DNA of 64,000 nucleotides from positions 310,001 to 374,000 of the forward strand of contig JALCPP010000001.1 in the NCBI GenBank assembly GCA_022650485.1, written 5' to 3'. This DNA comes from Oscillospiraceae bacterium (GTDB taxonomy: Bacteria; Bacillota; Clostridia; Oscillospirales; Acutalibacteraceae). Positions 1 through 9,459 of the stretch are shown piece by piece. How positions within the stretch are numbered: the first letter of the stretch is position 1; each line of letters opens with the position of its first letter. The notes under the pieces are model-generated. The model searched no databases, was not told the DNA's origin, and was given only the letters and a program-made list of their open reading frames with translations. The position numbers were made by a program, and so were the translations under genes.

Positions 1-690
1 GACTTCCGCGCCCGTGGAACGTCCAATCCAGTGGATCTGCTGCGCTTTGACACGATCCGGATAATCGACGAGCGTAAGGTCATCAATCAGACGCTGGGCA
101 TATTCCGTGATTTTCAGCATCCACTGGGATTTTACCTTGCGGACGACTTCGCTGCCACAGCGCTCGCAGACTCCGTTTACAACTTCCTCGTTTGCCAATA
201 CGCATTTACAGGAAGTGCACCAGTTTACGGACATTTCTTTTTTATATGCCAAACCGTGGTGAAACAGCTGAAGAAAGATCCACTGCGTCCACTTATAATA
301 CTCCGGGTCTGTCGTGTTAATTTCACGTGTCCAGTCAAAAGAAAGGCCCAGGGATTTGAGCTGTTCTTTAAACCGCGCGATATTTTTTTTCGTTACTTCG
401 GACGGATGGACATGGTTCTTGATGGCATAATTTTCACTGGGAAGTCCAAACGCATCCCAGCCGATTGGGAACAGCACGTTGTACCCCTGCATGCGCCGTT
501 TCCGCGCAATGATATCCATCGCCGTGTATGACCGCGGATGCCCCACGTGAAGTCCCTGCCCGGAAGGATAGGGAAATTCGATCAGTGTGTAATATTTCGG
601 CTTGTCGTAACAGTCGGAAGCATGAAATGCCCCGGCCTCTTCCCAACGGTCCTGCCATTTCTTTTCAATCTGTTTGTGATCATATTTCAT
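1..690 (-). CDS. leuS: Leucyl-tRNA synthetase, N-terminal 230 residues (cut by window edge)
   Basis: Charges tRNA-Leu with leucine in the cytoplasm. The frame is open from the ATG at 690 to base 1, so the C-terminal part lies outside the window. The class I HIGH signature appears as HVGH at residues 48-51 after a PYPSG segment, followed by the typical [20 protein letters not shown] region. A CTSC...CERC zinc-binding pair lies around residues 155-185. The KMSKS loop is beyond the edge. It starts 63 bases downstream of rsfS with no promoter or T-box between them, so it is probably the last visible gene of the yhbY-nadD-yqeK-rsfS-leuS run, a common clostridial order. Confidence 0.95.
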   Translation of the reverse strand, partial: MKYDHKQIEKKWQDRWEEAGAFHASDCYDKPKYYTLIEFPYPSGQGLHVGHPRSYTAMDIIARKRRMQGYNVLFPIGWDAFGLPSENYAIKNHVHPSEVTKKNIARFKEQLKSLGLSFDWTREINTTDPEYYKWTQWIFLQLFHHGLAYKKEMSVNWCTSCKCVLANEEVVNGVCERCGSEVVRKVKSQWMLKITEYAQRLIDDLTLVDYPDRVKAQQIHWIGRSTGAEV

Positions 691-753
691 TGATTCATAC
701 GCCCCTAAGTTTGTATCATTTACCCGGTGGAAAAAGATGCGCCGGGCCGCTCA

Positions 754-1107
754 TCAATTCAGATATTGGGAAAGATCTACAATTTCTCCATCCTGCCAGA
801 GCCGATCCAGATCATAAAATTTTCTGGACTCTTCGGTGAACACGTGAACCACAACATTGGTATAATCAAGCAGAACCCAGGAGTTTGAACGATACCCTTC
901 CTTATGCGCAGGGGTACATCCGGATTCTTCCAGCTGAAATTCCGCCTCATCCGCAAGCGCTTTGACATGTGTGCTGCTGGTACCGGTTGCAAGAACAAAA
1001 TAATCGGCAAGAATCGATACATCCCCGATTCCAATTACCTTAAGATCCTTTGCCTTTTTGCTGTCCAATACTTTCGCAGCCTTTACGGCCAGTTCCAGTG
1101 AAGTCAT
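754..1107 (-). CDS. rsfS: Ribosome silencing factor RsfS
   Basis: A 117-residue RsfS/YbeB/Iojap protein. The family binds ribosomal protein L14 and blocks 30S-50S joining when nutrients are scarce. Family features are the DVSILADYFVLATG segment and the GYRSNSWVLLDYTNVVVHVF core with the RxFYDLDRLW tail. I chose the ATG at 1107 because AGAAAGG lies about 9 bases upstream and the protein then has the usual length. An in-frame ATG at 1131 would add 8 residues but has no Shine-Dalgarno site. It sits between yqeK and leuS in the conserved operon order. Confidence 0.93.
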   Translation of the reverse strand: MTSLELAVKAAKVLDSKKAKDLKVIGIGDVSILADYFVLATGTSSTHVKALADEAEFQLEESGCTPAHKEGYRSNSWVLLDYTNVVVHVFTEESRKFYDLDRLWQDGEIVDLSQYLN

Positions 1108-1134
1108 TCTCAACAACCTTTCTGATTCCATTTT

Positions 1135-1704
1135 CTAAGATTGATTCTGCAAAATTGCCTGATTATAAGCGGCAATCGTGTCGGGATGAATGGGAGTTTT
1201 TAAGTTTGCCAAATCCTGAATGGTAAAGGCAATCCCTTCAATGATGGCATCTTCCAGACTCTTTTTCGCCACTTGCCGCAAGTGTTCCACGCCGGGGTAA
1301 TCCCTGTCGTCTGAAATAAAATCGGCAATAAATAACGTCTTGTCCAGAAGAGTCATATTTTCCCTTGCCGTCGTGTGGTAACGCACAGCCTGTAAGATTT
1401 CAGAATCCGCTACCCCGAGTTCACGGCGGATATACTCCGCGCCCAGAATCGCGTGCCACAGTTTCGGGGCATTCCGCTCCACTTCGGTCAGCTGGATTCC
1501 ATACTGATTCATCAGCTTTACCTGCTCCTGCTGGGGAAGATCTTTCATAATATCGTGAAGAATTCCCGCCGTTTCAGCCTTTTCCTCATCTGCGCCGTAC
1601 AATTTTGCCAGCTGTACCGCTGCGCGGGAAACACACAGGGAATGCTCGTAACGCTTGTCCCCTAAGAGACCTCTGATTGCTGTTTGATAGGACTTAAAAT
1701 CCAT
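1135..1704 (-). CDS. yqeK: YqeK family HD-domain phosphohydrolase (symmetrical Ap4A hydrolase)
   Basis: A 189-residue HD-domain protein. YqeK proteins hydrolyse diadenosine tetraphosphate symmetrically to two ADP. Visible signatures are the early RYEHSLCV histidine, the HD pair in ILHDIMKD, and the later histidines in WHAILGAEYI and YHTT with FIADFISDDR, which together give the metal-binding set. The start at 1704 has GGAGGAG 4 bases upstream and overlaps the end of nadD by 11 bases, indicating translational coupling. A longer reading from 1797 lies inside nadD and is not needed. Confidence 0.92.
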   Translation of the reverse strand: MDFKSYQTAIRGLLGDKRYEHSLCVSRAAVQLAKLYGADEEKAETAGILHDIMKDLPQQEQVKLMNQYGIQLTEVERNAPKLWHAILGAEYIRRELGVADSEILQAVRYHTTARENMTLLDKTLFIADFISDDRDYPGVEHLRQVAKKSLEDAIIEGIAFTIQDLANLKTPIHPDTIAAYNQAILQNQS

Positions 1705-2308
1705 GTTGCTCCTCCGAATAGAGATGATGTTGGTAAATATAGTTGGCAACTGGGGGCGGAACAAAGCCTGAAAGATCTTCGTGCTTCCGTGCAGCATTCC
1801 GAACCATAGTGGAAGAAATCGGCAGATAATTGATATTGCAGATCATCGTTTTTGCACCCATTCGTCCCACTTTTTCAGCATATTCGTTCAATGCCGTACA
1901 GCCCCGTTTGCTTCTCGGTGCGGCGCAAACTGTTGCCAGTGAATAAATGGTTTCCGGTTCGTGCCATTCCTCTAAAGTGAGGAACATATCTTCCCCCGTG
2001 ATAAAGAACAGCTCCGCGTCCGGATGTTCCCGTTTCAAGGTCAAAAGCGTGTCGGAGGTATAGCTTAACCCGCCCCGTTCGATCTCGACAGGACTGACCT
2101 CAAACCCATCCTTCTGAACCGCAAGCCGGCACATCTGCAGCCGGTCTTCTGCCGAAGCCAGATGAGGAGCGGATTTGTGCGGCGGAATTTTTGTTGGGAT
2201 CAGCACAACGCGGTCTGCACCGATTGTTTGCGCAAACCGGCGCACCAGATGCAAGTGCCCGTTGTGAATCGGATTAAAGGTTCCGCCGAATATCACTACT
2301 TTCGGCAT
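1694..2308 (-). CDS. nadD: Nicotinate-nucleotide adenylyltransferase
   Basis: Transfers AMP from ATP to nicotinate mononucleotide, the penultimate step of NAD synthesis. The N-terminus has the nucleotidyltransferase motif GGTFNPIHNGH, and the C-terminal part has the PISSTMVR (ISSTxIR) signature. The start is uncertain. ATG 2308 gives the family-typical N-terminus directly before the beta strand but has only a weak GGA seven bases upstream. ATG 2341 adds 11 charged residues and lies immediately after the yhbY stop. It is coupled to yqeK by an 11-base overlap. Confidence 0.93.
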   Translation of the reverse strand: MPKVVIFGGTFNPIHNGHLHLVRRFAQTIGADRVVLIPTKIPPHKSAPHLASAEDRLQMCRLAVQKDGFEVSPVEIERGGLSYTSDTLLTLKREHPDAELFFITGEDMFLTLEEWHEPETIYSLATVCAAPRSKRGCTALNEYAEKVGRMGAKTMICNINYLPISSTMVRNAARKHEDLSGFVPPPVANYIYQHHLYSEEQHGF

Positions 2309-2342
2309 TGCTTGATCCAATTTTTCCTTATTCTTTATCATA

Positions 2343-2648
2343 TTACTTTTTGGCAGCTTTGGGAAGTGTTATTTTAGGTTCTTTTTCATTTTTACGGTAT
2401 AAAACGAACCGGGAACCGATCACCTGAACGGATTCGGCATGAACCAAATCTGCAAGGCGGGCCGCCGCTTCACGGGCAGAAACAGGGGACGTTTCCAGCA
2501 CTCTTCCCTTAATCAGTTCTCTGGCGGTCAGGGCATCATCCGCCTGTTTTACAAGTTCATCCCCGATTCCGGATTTTCCAACGATTAAAATTGTCCCGAT
2601 TGGATTGGCAAGTGAGCGCAGATAAGCGCGCTGTTTTCCCGTCAACAT
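2343..2648 (-). CDS. yhbY: YhbY-type CRM-domain RNA-binding protein
   Basis: A 101-residue single CRM-domain protein. The family associates with pre-50S particles and is thought to help ribosome assembly. It begins with LTGKQRAYLRSLAN and has the GKSGI loop (the GxxG-like RNA-binding turn) near residue 25, followed by LIKGRVL and the GSRFVLYR strand. Its ATG overlaps the last bases of rdgB, and the gene leads into nadD, as in many Firmicutes. Confidence 0.92.
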   Translation of the reverse strand: MLTGKQRAYLRSLANPIGTILIVGKSGIGDELVKQADDALTARELIKGRVLETSPVSAREAAARLADLVHAESVQVIGSRFVLYRKNEKEPKITLPKAAKK

Positions 2649-3229
2649 TTTGATTGCTCCTCATATTCTTTCAATTTTTTAGCAAATTTACGCAGGGCAC
2701 GGCCTCTATGGCTCATTTTATCTTTTTCATCGCCGGACAGTTCCCCGAACGATTTGTCCCCAACCAAGAACAGAGGATCATAGCCGAATCCCCCCGTGCC
2801 TTTCGGCTCAAAGGCAATAAAGCCTTCACATTCACCGCGCGCCGTAATTTTATCCCCATTGGGAAAGACACAGCAGATTGCGCAGATAAACCGTGCACTC
2901 CGCTTTTCCACAGGTACATTTTTAAGGGCATGCAAAAGCTTTCTGTTGCGGTCTGAACTGCTGGCGCCTTCCCCAGCATAGCGGGCCGAATAGACACCCG
3001 GCTGCCCGTTTAAAGCGTCAACCGCAAGCCCGGAATCATCCGCCGCGGCTGGAAGGCCGGTTTCTTTGCAGGCAGCTTCCGCTTTCAGCAGCGCATTTTC
3101 TTCAAATGTGCTTCCGGTCTCCTCGACTTCCTCCAGCCGCGGCGTTGTAACAGACACGGAAAGCGGCGACAAAATCCGCTCAAATTCTTTGACCTTATTG
3201 GGATTATGTGTCGCTAGGATCAGTTCCAT
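2642..3229 (-). CDS. rdgB: XTP/dITP diphosphatase (RdgB/HAM1)
   Basis: Removes non-canonical purine nucleotides (XTP, dITP, ITP) from the pool by releasing pyrophosphate. The 195-residue protein starts MELILATHNPNK (the T/SHNxxK substrate motif), has the FEENALLKA helix and the ADDSGL acid cluster, then GFGYDPLF and MSHRGRA near the end. ATG 3229 is preceded by GGGAGGAA at good spacing and lies inside the last 26 bases of ftsY. The frame stays open to 3346, but that extension lies inside ftsY and has no family similarity. Confidence 0.95.
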   Translation of the reverse strand: MELILATHNPNKVKEFERILSPLSVSVTTPRLEEVEETGSTFEENALLKAEAACKETGLPAAADDSGLAVDALNGQPGVYSARYAGEGASSSDRNRKLLHALKNVPVEKRSARFICAICCVFPNGDKITARGECEGFIAFEPKGTGGFGYDPLFLVGDKSFGELSGDEKDKMSHRGRALRKFAKKLKEYEEQSKC

Positions 3230-4148
3230 CCGATTCCTCCCGCCTTTCAAACAGTGCCTTTGCAAACTGCTCTGCATCAAATTCCTGCAAATCATCCACT
3301 TGTTCCCCGACCCCGATAAATTTAACCGGCAGGCCAAGTTCTTCACGGATGGACAAAATTACGCCGCCTTTCGGGGTACCGTCCAGCTTAGTCAGCACAA
3401 TCCCCGTGATATCGGCAGTCGCCTGAAACTCGCGTGCCTGATTAACGGCATTCTGCCCCGTGGCGGCATCCAGCACCAAAAGAACTTCGCGGTCGGAGTC
3501 TGGCGCTTCCCGCTCTACCACGCGGTTAATTTTGGCAAGTTCCTCCATCAGGTTCTTTTTGTTGTGCAGCCGTCCTGCCGTGTCACAAATCACAACATCC
3601 GCACCTCGTGATTTTGCGGCGGCGATGGAATCAAAAACCACGGACGCCGGGTCGCTGCCCTGCGTCTGTTTTACCAGTTCGGCGCCGGAACGCTCCGCCC
3701 AGACTTCCAGCTGTTCAATGGCCGCCGCGCGGAACGTATCCGCCGCACCCAGAATAACCTTCTTGCCCTGCTTTTCCAGCAAAGCCGCCAGTTTGCCGAT
3801 GGTGGTTGTCTTGCCTACCCCGTTTACCCCGATTACCAGAATGACGGAAGGCTTTGTTTCGATTTTCAGTGCTTCGCCGCCGCGAAGCATGTCCGCCACA
3901 ATGGAGCGAAGCAGATCGTAGACGGCATCCGGATCTGTGATTCCCTGCGCTTTTACCTGGCGGCGCAGCTCCTCACAGATGTGCTCTGCGGTCGTAATCC
4001 CGACATCCCCCATAATCAAAAGCTCTTCCAGTTCCTCAAACAAAGATTCATCTATTTTAGTAAAGGAATTCAGCATGGCGGAAACAGATGCGCTCATGCT
4101 TTCCCTCGTTTTTTTCAGCCCGTCTTTTATTTTTGAAAATAAACCCAT
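3204..4148 (-). CDS. ftsY: Signal recognition particle receptor FtsY
   Basis: SRP receptor GTPase that docks ribosome-nascent chain complexes at the membrane for co-translational insertion. It is a 314-residue NG-domain protein without a long acidic A domain. G1 is GVNGVGKT at 107-114, G3 DTAGR at 189-193, G4 TKLDG at 253-257, and the closing motif IGVGEQVDDLQ is present. It lies 22 bases downstream of smc, the common Firmicute order rnc-smc-ftsY. Confidence 0.97.
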   Translation of the reverse strand: MGLFSKIKDGLKKTRESMSASVSAMLNSFTKIDESLFEELEELLIMGDVGITTAEHICEELRRQVKAQGITDPDAVYDLLRSIVADMLRGGEALKIETKPSVILVIGVNGVGKTTTIGKLAALLEKQGKKVILGAADTFRAAAIEQLEVWAERSGAELVKQTQGSDPASVVFDSIAAAKSRGADVVICDTAGRLHNKKNLMEELAKINRVVEREAPDSDREVLLVLDAATGQNAVNQAREFQATADITGIVLTKLDGTPKGGVILSIREELGLPVKFIGVGEQVDDLQEFDAEQFAKALFERREESDGTDPSDT

Positions 4149-4170
4149 GGGTTCTTTCCTTTCTGCCCCC

Positions 4171-7100
4171 TCAGGGCTTGATTCCCATTTTTGCTTCCAC
4201 TTCCGCCGCCGGCATTTCCAGTATTTTTGAAACGCCCTCCTCCTGCATGGTCACACCATACAGAACGTCAGCTTCCTCCATACTGCCGCGGCGATGTGTA
4301 ATCACAATAAACTGCGTGTTTTCCGTCATCCGGCGTAGATATGCGGCAAAGCGGTTCACATTTACATCATCCAACGCCGCTTCAATCTCATCCAGAACAC
4401 AGAACGGCGGAGGATTCACTTTCATAATCGCAAAATATAGTGCAATCGCGACCAAAGCCTTCTCCCCACCGGACAAGGCCTCCAGGTGTGAAACGATCTT
4501 TCCCGGCGGCTGAACAGAAATTTCAATGCCGGAGGTCAGAACATCATCCGGATCGCTCAGGGAAATTCCCGCTTTTCCTCCTCCGAACAAATCGTGAAAG
4601 GTTTCTGCAAAATAATGATTGATCTGTTCAAAGCGGGCGGAAAATAAATCGCGCATCCGGTCGGTCAGCCCGCCGATCAGCTTTTTCAGCTGCTCCCTGG
4701 ACTTTTCCACATCTTCGATCTGTGCTTTCATAAACTGATATCGTTCGGATACTTCTTTATATTCTTCCACTGCGGAAAGATTAACCGTACCCAGCGACTT
4801 AATCTGCCCCTTCAGTACACTCAGCTTTCGCTTTGCTTCTGCCGGGTCAGCCGCAGGTTCTGCTTCCTTTTCCGCTTCGCGGCGCGTCAGCTCGTATTCT
4901 TCCCACAGATGGGAAATAATTTCATCATATTCCTTTTGAATTCCGTTCCGGTGTTCTTCCAGGCGAGCCAGCTCGTGACCGATTTTTTCCTTTTCTTCCG
5001 ACTTGTCCCGCTCCTTTGAGCGCAGTTCCACCGATTCCTTTTCCAGCTCCATTCGTTCCCGGTTCAGGTCGGCGGCATGTTTTTCCGCTTCTCTTGACTG
5101 AGTACGAAGATGTTCCGCTTCTTTTTCAAATTGCTCAATCTGCGCGGTTAATTCAGCCGTGGAAGATTCAATTTTTTTGATCTCATCTGCCAGAGCATCC
5201 AGTTTTTCCTTTTGACCAATTCTGCGCTCGGTCAGGTCCGTAATGGATTCCCGCAGGGACTGAGCATCTTTCCGCGCAGAGAGTCGATCCAGCTCAATCT
5301 GCTTTAAAGACGCGGCCAGCTCGTCCAGCTGAACGCGAAGTTCTTTCCGGCTGCCACCCTCTTCATTCAGTTTGGCTTTCAATGCATCCAGTTGACTGTT
5401 CAGTTGCCCGGATTTTAACTGTGCCTCCTGAGCCGTGGTTTTCTGCTCTTCCATACGGGCGCAAGCCGCCGTTTCTTCCTGCCGCAGACTTTCCCCGCTT
5501 TTCTGCGCAGAGCGCAGTTCCGAAAGAATTCTGCGGTGCTCCGCATCAAGATGGACCTGCTCTTCCTGAGCGGACACAAGCTCCGCCTTGGCTTGCGAAG
5601 CAGCAGCTTCTTCCGCGGAAACTTCCTGAGCAGAGGACTTCAGTATCTGAGCGGCATGTTCTGCTTTCTGTTGCAGAACCTCCACTTCCTTTTTCAGCGT
5701 CTCAATCTCGGATGCCCTGCTGAGAAGTCCTGAATTTCTCGCATGGGAACCCCCTGTCATGGAGCCCCCCGTATTCACGACCTGCCCGTCCAATGTGACA
5801 ATACGGAACCGATAACGAAACCTGCGCGCAATCTGCACGGCAAAATCGAGGTTTTCTGCAATGGCAACTCTGCCAAGAAGAGAATTCAAAACAGCCTGAT
5901 ACTTTGGTTCGCAGGAACATAATTCGGAAGCGATGCCCACAAAGCCCTGGCAACCGGACAAACCCGGTTCTGAAAGGATTCTCCCTTTCATAACAGTCAG
6001 AGGAAGGAATGTGGCCCGTCCGGATTTCTTCTCTTTTAACAGGCCGATCGCGCGTTTTGCATCCTGCTCTGTCCCAACGACAATATTCTGCATGGCAGCA
6101 CCCAGCGCCGTCTCAATTGCCACAGAATACTGGTGCGGAACTTGGATCAGACGTGAAACCGGCCCATGGACCCCGCTCAGCGCACCGCGCGCGGTTTCTT
6201 TCATTACCATTTTAACACTTTGGGAAAAGCCTTCCAGATTGCGCTCTAAATCTTCCAGTAAATGCGTTCTGCGGCGGTGTTCTTCCAAATCAAGCCGCAG
6301 GCTGTCACTTTGCCTTCTGCATGCTTCCCACCGGTCACGGCGCGCTTTCAGCCGCATCTGATGCCCCTGCGCCGCATTGTTAAGTGCCTTTATCTGCAAA
6401 TCTGAATTTTCCAGCTTTTGTAAATATTCTTTCTCTTTTTCTTTCAGTAATTCATGCGCGGAAGAATTTTCACCGGCACTTTTATGTATTTCGTTTAGCC
6501 GCAGCTGAATTTCTGCAATGGATGCGGCGGCTGTCATTTCACGCATTCTAAAATCCGTTGCCTGTTTGGAAAGATCCGTCATTTCGCGGGTAAAGCCGTC
6601 CATCCTGCCCGCCGTTTCGCTCAGGCTGTTCTTCAGTTGTTCCAGCCTTTCGGAACAGTCGGCAAAATCTGCGTCTCTTTTCTTAAGGTACACGGTTTTC
6701 TCATCAATCTGCTTTTCCCGGTCAGCGATCATTCGGAGAAGATCCTCCCCGGAAAGACGGTGCTGTTCGATTTCAGATTGAATCCGCTTCTTATTTTCGC
6801 CATGATGCAGAATATCGTTCTTAAGAACGGAAACTTCGGCATCCTTCTGTGCGGCGCTTTCCTGCAGTTCCGCACCTTTTCTTCGGCTTTCATCAATTCT
6901 GGCAGAACACTGATTGGAACGGCTGAACATTTGTTCCAGTTCCCGATCTAAATCCTGAATTGCCTTCTCTGCCGCATCGTGCTGGGACCCTGCCGCAAGA
7001 ATCTTGTCCTCCTGCTCCCGCAGGGTAAGAGAGGACTGGTTCAGCGTTCTCAGCCAAAGGCTGATTTCAGCCTTTTTCTTTTCTTTCGACAGCCGCAGAT

Positions 7101-7743
7101 ATTCCTTGGCTTTTTTTGCCTGTTCGCCCAACGGGCCGACTCTGCTTTCCAGCTCTGCCAGAATATCATTGAGCCGGAGTAAATTATTTTCCGCCTGTGA
7201 AAGGCGGCGTTCCGATTCTTCTTTGCGGTAGCGGAAACGGGAAATTCCGGCCGCTTCCTCAAAAATTTCGCGCCGGTCTTCACTGCGGGCCGCAACGATG
7301 GCATCAATTTTACCCTGCCCGATCATGGAATATCCGTCCCGGCCCAGTCCGGTATCCATAAACAGTTCGTTGATATCTTTCAGCCGCACATTATTCTTAT
7401 TAATGAGATATTCGCTTTCGCCGGAACGGTAATAGCGCCGCGTTACAGCCACGATGTCGGAATCAAACGGAAGCTGCCGCCCGGTATTGTCGATATTCAG
7501 GGTTACTTCTGCAAAACCAAGCGCCTTACGCGCATGTGTTCCGCCAAAAATAACATCTTCCATTTTTGTACAGCGAAGCGAACGCACCGATTGCTCACCA
7601 AGCACCCAGCGCACCGCATCACTGATATTACTCTTTCCGCTTCCGTTCGGTCCAACCACCGCTGTGATACCATTGTGGAAAGTCAGCGTTGTCCGGTCCG
7701 GGAACGTTTTAAATCCCTGAAGTTCCAGCGATTTCAGCAGCAA
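4171..7743 (-). CDS. smc: Chromosome segregation protein SMC
   Basis: ATPase core of the SMC-ScpAB condensin that compacts and segregates the chromosome. The 1190-residue protein has the full architecture. Walker A is GPNGSGKS near residue 32. Two long coiled coils flank a hinge around residues 490-650 that contains the GGSMTGGS segment. The C-terminal head has the LSGGEKAL signature and Walker B with the DEIEAALDD D-loop. I place the start at TTG 7743: GGAGGGG lies 9 bases upstream and the protein then begins LLKSLELQGFKTF, the family N-terminus. An upstream in-frame ATG at 7797 would add 18 residues from within the preceding gene. Confidence 0.96.
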   Translation of the reverse strand: MLLKSLELQGFKTFPDRTTLTFHNGITAVVGPNGSGKSNISDAVRWVLGEQSVRSLRCTKMEDVIFGGTHARKALGFAEVTLNIDNTGRQLPFDSDIVAVTRRYYRSGESEYLINKNNVRLKDINELFMDTGLGRDGYSMIGQGKIDAIVAARSEDRREIFEEAAGISRFRYRKEESERRLSQAENNLLRLNDILAELESRVGPLGEQAKKAKEYLRLSKEKKKAEISLWLRTLNQSSLTLREQEDKILAAGSQHDAAEKAIQDLDRELEQMFSRSNQCSARIDESRRKGAELQESAAQKDAEVSVLKNDILHHGENKKRIQSEIEQHRLSGEDLLRMIADREKQIDEKTVYLKKRDADFADCSERLEQLKNSLSETAGRMDGFTREMTDLSKQATDFRMREMTAAASIAEIQLRLNEIHKSAGENSSAHELLKEKEKEYLQKLENSDLQIKALNNAAQGHQMRLKARRDRWEACRRQSDSLRLDLEEHRRRTHLLEDLERNLEGFSQSVKMVMKETARGALSGVHGPVSRLIQVPHQYSVAIETALGAAMQNIVVGTEQDAKRAIGLLKEKKSGRATFLPLTVMKGRILSEPGLSGCQGFVGIASELCSCEPKYQAVLNSLLGRVAIAENLDFAVQIARRFRYRFRIVTLDGQVVNTGGSMTGGSHARNSGLLSRASEIETLKKEVEVLQQKAEHAAQILKSSAQEVSAEEAAASQAKAELVSAQEEQVHLDAEHRRILSELRSAQKSGESLRQEETAACARMEEQKTTAQEAQLKSGQLNSQLDALKAKLNEEGGSRKELRVQLDELAASLKQIELDRLSARKDAQSLRESITDLTERRIGQKEKLDALADEIKKIESSTAELTAQIEQFEKEAEHLRTQSREAEKHAADLNRERMELEKESVELRSKERDKSEEKEKIGHELARLEEHRNGIQKEYDEIISHLWEEYELTRREAEKEAEPAADPAEAKRKLSVLKGQIKSLGTVNLSAVEEYKEVSERYQFMKAQIEDVEKSREQLKKLIGGLTDRMRDLFSARFEQINHYFAETFHDLFGGGKAGISLSDPDDVLTSGIEISVQPPGKIVSHLEALSGGEKALVAIALYFAIMKVNPPPFCVLDEIEAALDDVNVNRFAAYLRRMTENTQFIVITHRRGSMEEADVLYGVTMQEEGVSKILEMPAAEVEAKMGIKP

Positions 7744-8758
7744 ACCTTTTCCCCTCCGTATCACAAATTTGGAAATCAGTTCGGCCAAGTGCCGCATCCT
7801 GTTTCAGCACCGCGGAATAACCAAGCGATAGAAGCGCTTTTAAATTCGCCTTTTTCTGCCCGGCGGCAACAGATACACTTTTCGGGTTGACCCAAAGAGC
7901 GATTGGCCCTTTCGGCACACGGTTTGCCGCCAGAGCACGCGTCATTTTGTTCATCATCCGCCGGCTTTCGCAAAGTTCGCGAAAAGCAGGATGCCATGGC
8001 CCCGCAAGACGGTCCCGTTCCAGTTCCGGAGAAGCGTGCAGCCCAAGGCGAATCACCGGGATGTGCCGCCTTTCAAAGAAATCCAGCAGCCCGGCGCATA
8101 AATCGACGGTCTCTTCTAAATCCGGCGGATTGTATTTTTCCTCTTGAAACAATTTCCCCAGTTTTGTCCCTTTCAGAACAATTGTGGGGTAAATCCTGAC
8201 ACAGTCCGGGTTACAGGCAGCAATCGCCTGTGCGGTTTTCCCGGCGCCATCCGCCGTATCGCCGTACAAGCCGGTCATCATCTGCAGCCCCAGTGAAAAG
8301 CCGTAAGTGCGGATCAGCGCCGCGGCACTTCTCACTTGATTGGAAGTATGACCTCTTTCATTCAGCGTAAGCACACGGTCATCCATACTCTGGGCGCCAA
8401 GCTCAATTGTAGTAACACCGTATTTCTTTAAAATAGAAAGAATTTCCGGGTCAATTGCATCGGGACGGGTGGAAATCCGAATTCCGGCAAAGCGGCCGCT
8501 TTTCACATAGGGAGCCGCCGCTTGCAGAAGTGAAACCATATAATTGCGCTCTACCGCGGTAAAACTGCCGCCGAAGAAAGCAATTTCAGACGATTTTGCT
8601 TTCTGCCCCAAATCTGCCAAAGCTGTTTCCGCTGCGGAAATCACATCTTCTGGAACAGGCTGAACCGCCTGCCCCGTAATGCTTTTCTGGCTGCAAAAAC
8701 TGCATGCGTGCGGGCAGCCGTTATTCGGAACAAACAGTGCCACATTTGCGTGCCGCAT
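7709..8758 (-). CDS. Stand-alone Elp3-like radical SAM protein
   Basis: A 349-residue radical SAM enzyme. The CX3CX2C cluster motif is C15-C19-C22 in GCPHACSFCSQ, and the FFGGSF and ELGAQSMDD segments are those of the Elp3/COG1243 radical SAM group. There is no GNAT acetyltransferase domain, so this is not a complete Elongator-type Elp3. In clostridia such a gene often sits between rnc and smc, as here. Its ATG shares a base with the rnc stop and its end overlaps smc by 35 bases. A role in tRNA modification is plausible by family, but the substrate is unknown. Confidence 0.85.
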   Translation of the reverse strand: MRHANVALFVPNNGCPHACSFCSQKSITGQAVQPVPEDVISAAETALADLGQKAKSSEIAFFGGSFTAVERNYMVSLLQAAAPYVKSGRFAGIRISTRPDAIDPEILSILKKYGVTTIELGAQSMDDRVLTLNERGHTSNQVRSAAALIRTYGFSLGLQMMTGLYGDTADGAGKTAQAIAACNPDCVRIYPTIVLKGTKLGKLFQEEKYNPPDLEETVDLCAGLLDFFERRHIPVIRLGLHASPELERDRLAGPWHPAFRELCESRRMMNKMTRALAANRVPKGPIALWVNPKSVSVAAGQKKANLKALLSLGYSAVLKQDAALGRTDFQICDTEGKRFAAEIAGTSGI

Positions 8759-9432
8759 CAGTATCCCATCAGCTCTAAAGCTTCCCGTGCCGCCTGCTGC
8801 TCCGCTTCCTTTTTGCTGCGGCCGCCGCCCTTGCCGATCGCGTTATTGTCCAACCGGACTTCAACCGTAAAGTGCTTGTCATGGTCCGGACCGCTTTCCC
8901 CTGTCAGAACATATTCCAGTGTTTCCTCCGGATTTTTCTGAACAATTTCCTGCAAAGACGTTTTGTAGTCCTTAAAGATTTTCGGTTTACTCTCCTTTAA
9001 GAGAGGCAGAACAAAACGCAGTACAAATTTGCGGCCTTCCTCCATTCCGCCATCCAGATAAATGGCAGCGGTAATCGATTCAAATGCATCCGCAAGGATG
9101 GAAGAACGGGTCCTTCCGCCTGAGTTCTGTTCTCCCCGGCTTAACAGAAGATATTTACCCACATTCAGCTGTTTGGAAAATCCGCAGCAAGCCTTTTCAC
9201 AAACTAAAGCCGCACGTTTCTTGGTCAAATCCCCTTCCGGAAGATGTGAAAAATGCTTATATAAATAATCGGCTACCACCAGTCCCAGAATGGAATCACC
9301 CAAAAATTCAAGCCGTTCGTTGCTCCCGCCCGGAACCTTATTTTCATTTGCGTAGGAAGAGTGGGTCAACGCGGTTTTCAGGTAATGCTGGTCTTTAAAA
9401 TGGTAGCCAAGTTTTTCTTCCAGTTCAGTCAA
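8758..9432 (-). CDS. rnc: Ribonuclease III
   Basis: Double-strand-specific endoribonuclease for rRNA and mRNA processing. The catalytic domain carries the signature NERLEFLGDSILG at residues 38-50, and later DAFESITAAIYLDGG. A C-terminal dsRNA-binding domain ends with GKGGGRSKKEAEQQAAREAL. I chose TTG 9432 because AAAGGGGG lies 7 bases upstream and the protein then starts MTELEEKLGYHF, giving 224 residues. A TTG at 9450 would put the Shine-Dalgarno site inside the gene. plsX ends 27 bases upstream. Confidence 0.96.
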   Translation of the reverse strand: MTELEEKLGYHFKDQHYLKTALTHSSYANENKVPGGSNERLEFLGDSILGLVVADYLYKHFSHLPEGDLTKKRAALVCEKACCGFSKQLNVGKYLLLSRGEQNSGGRTRSSILADAFESITAAIYLDGGMEEGRKFVLRFVLPLLKESKPKIFKDYKTSLQEIVQKNPEETLEYVLTGESGPDHDKHFTVEVRLDNNAIGKGGGRSKKEAEQQAAREALELMGY

Positions 9433-9459
9433 CCAGAATCCCCCTTTCAATCATTAAAA

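Noticed and set aside
691-753. Possible T-box leader before leuS
   Set aside because: Only 63 bases separate rsfS from leuS, too short for a T-box with its specifier and antiterminator stems.
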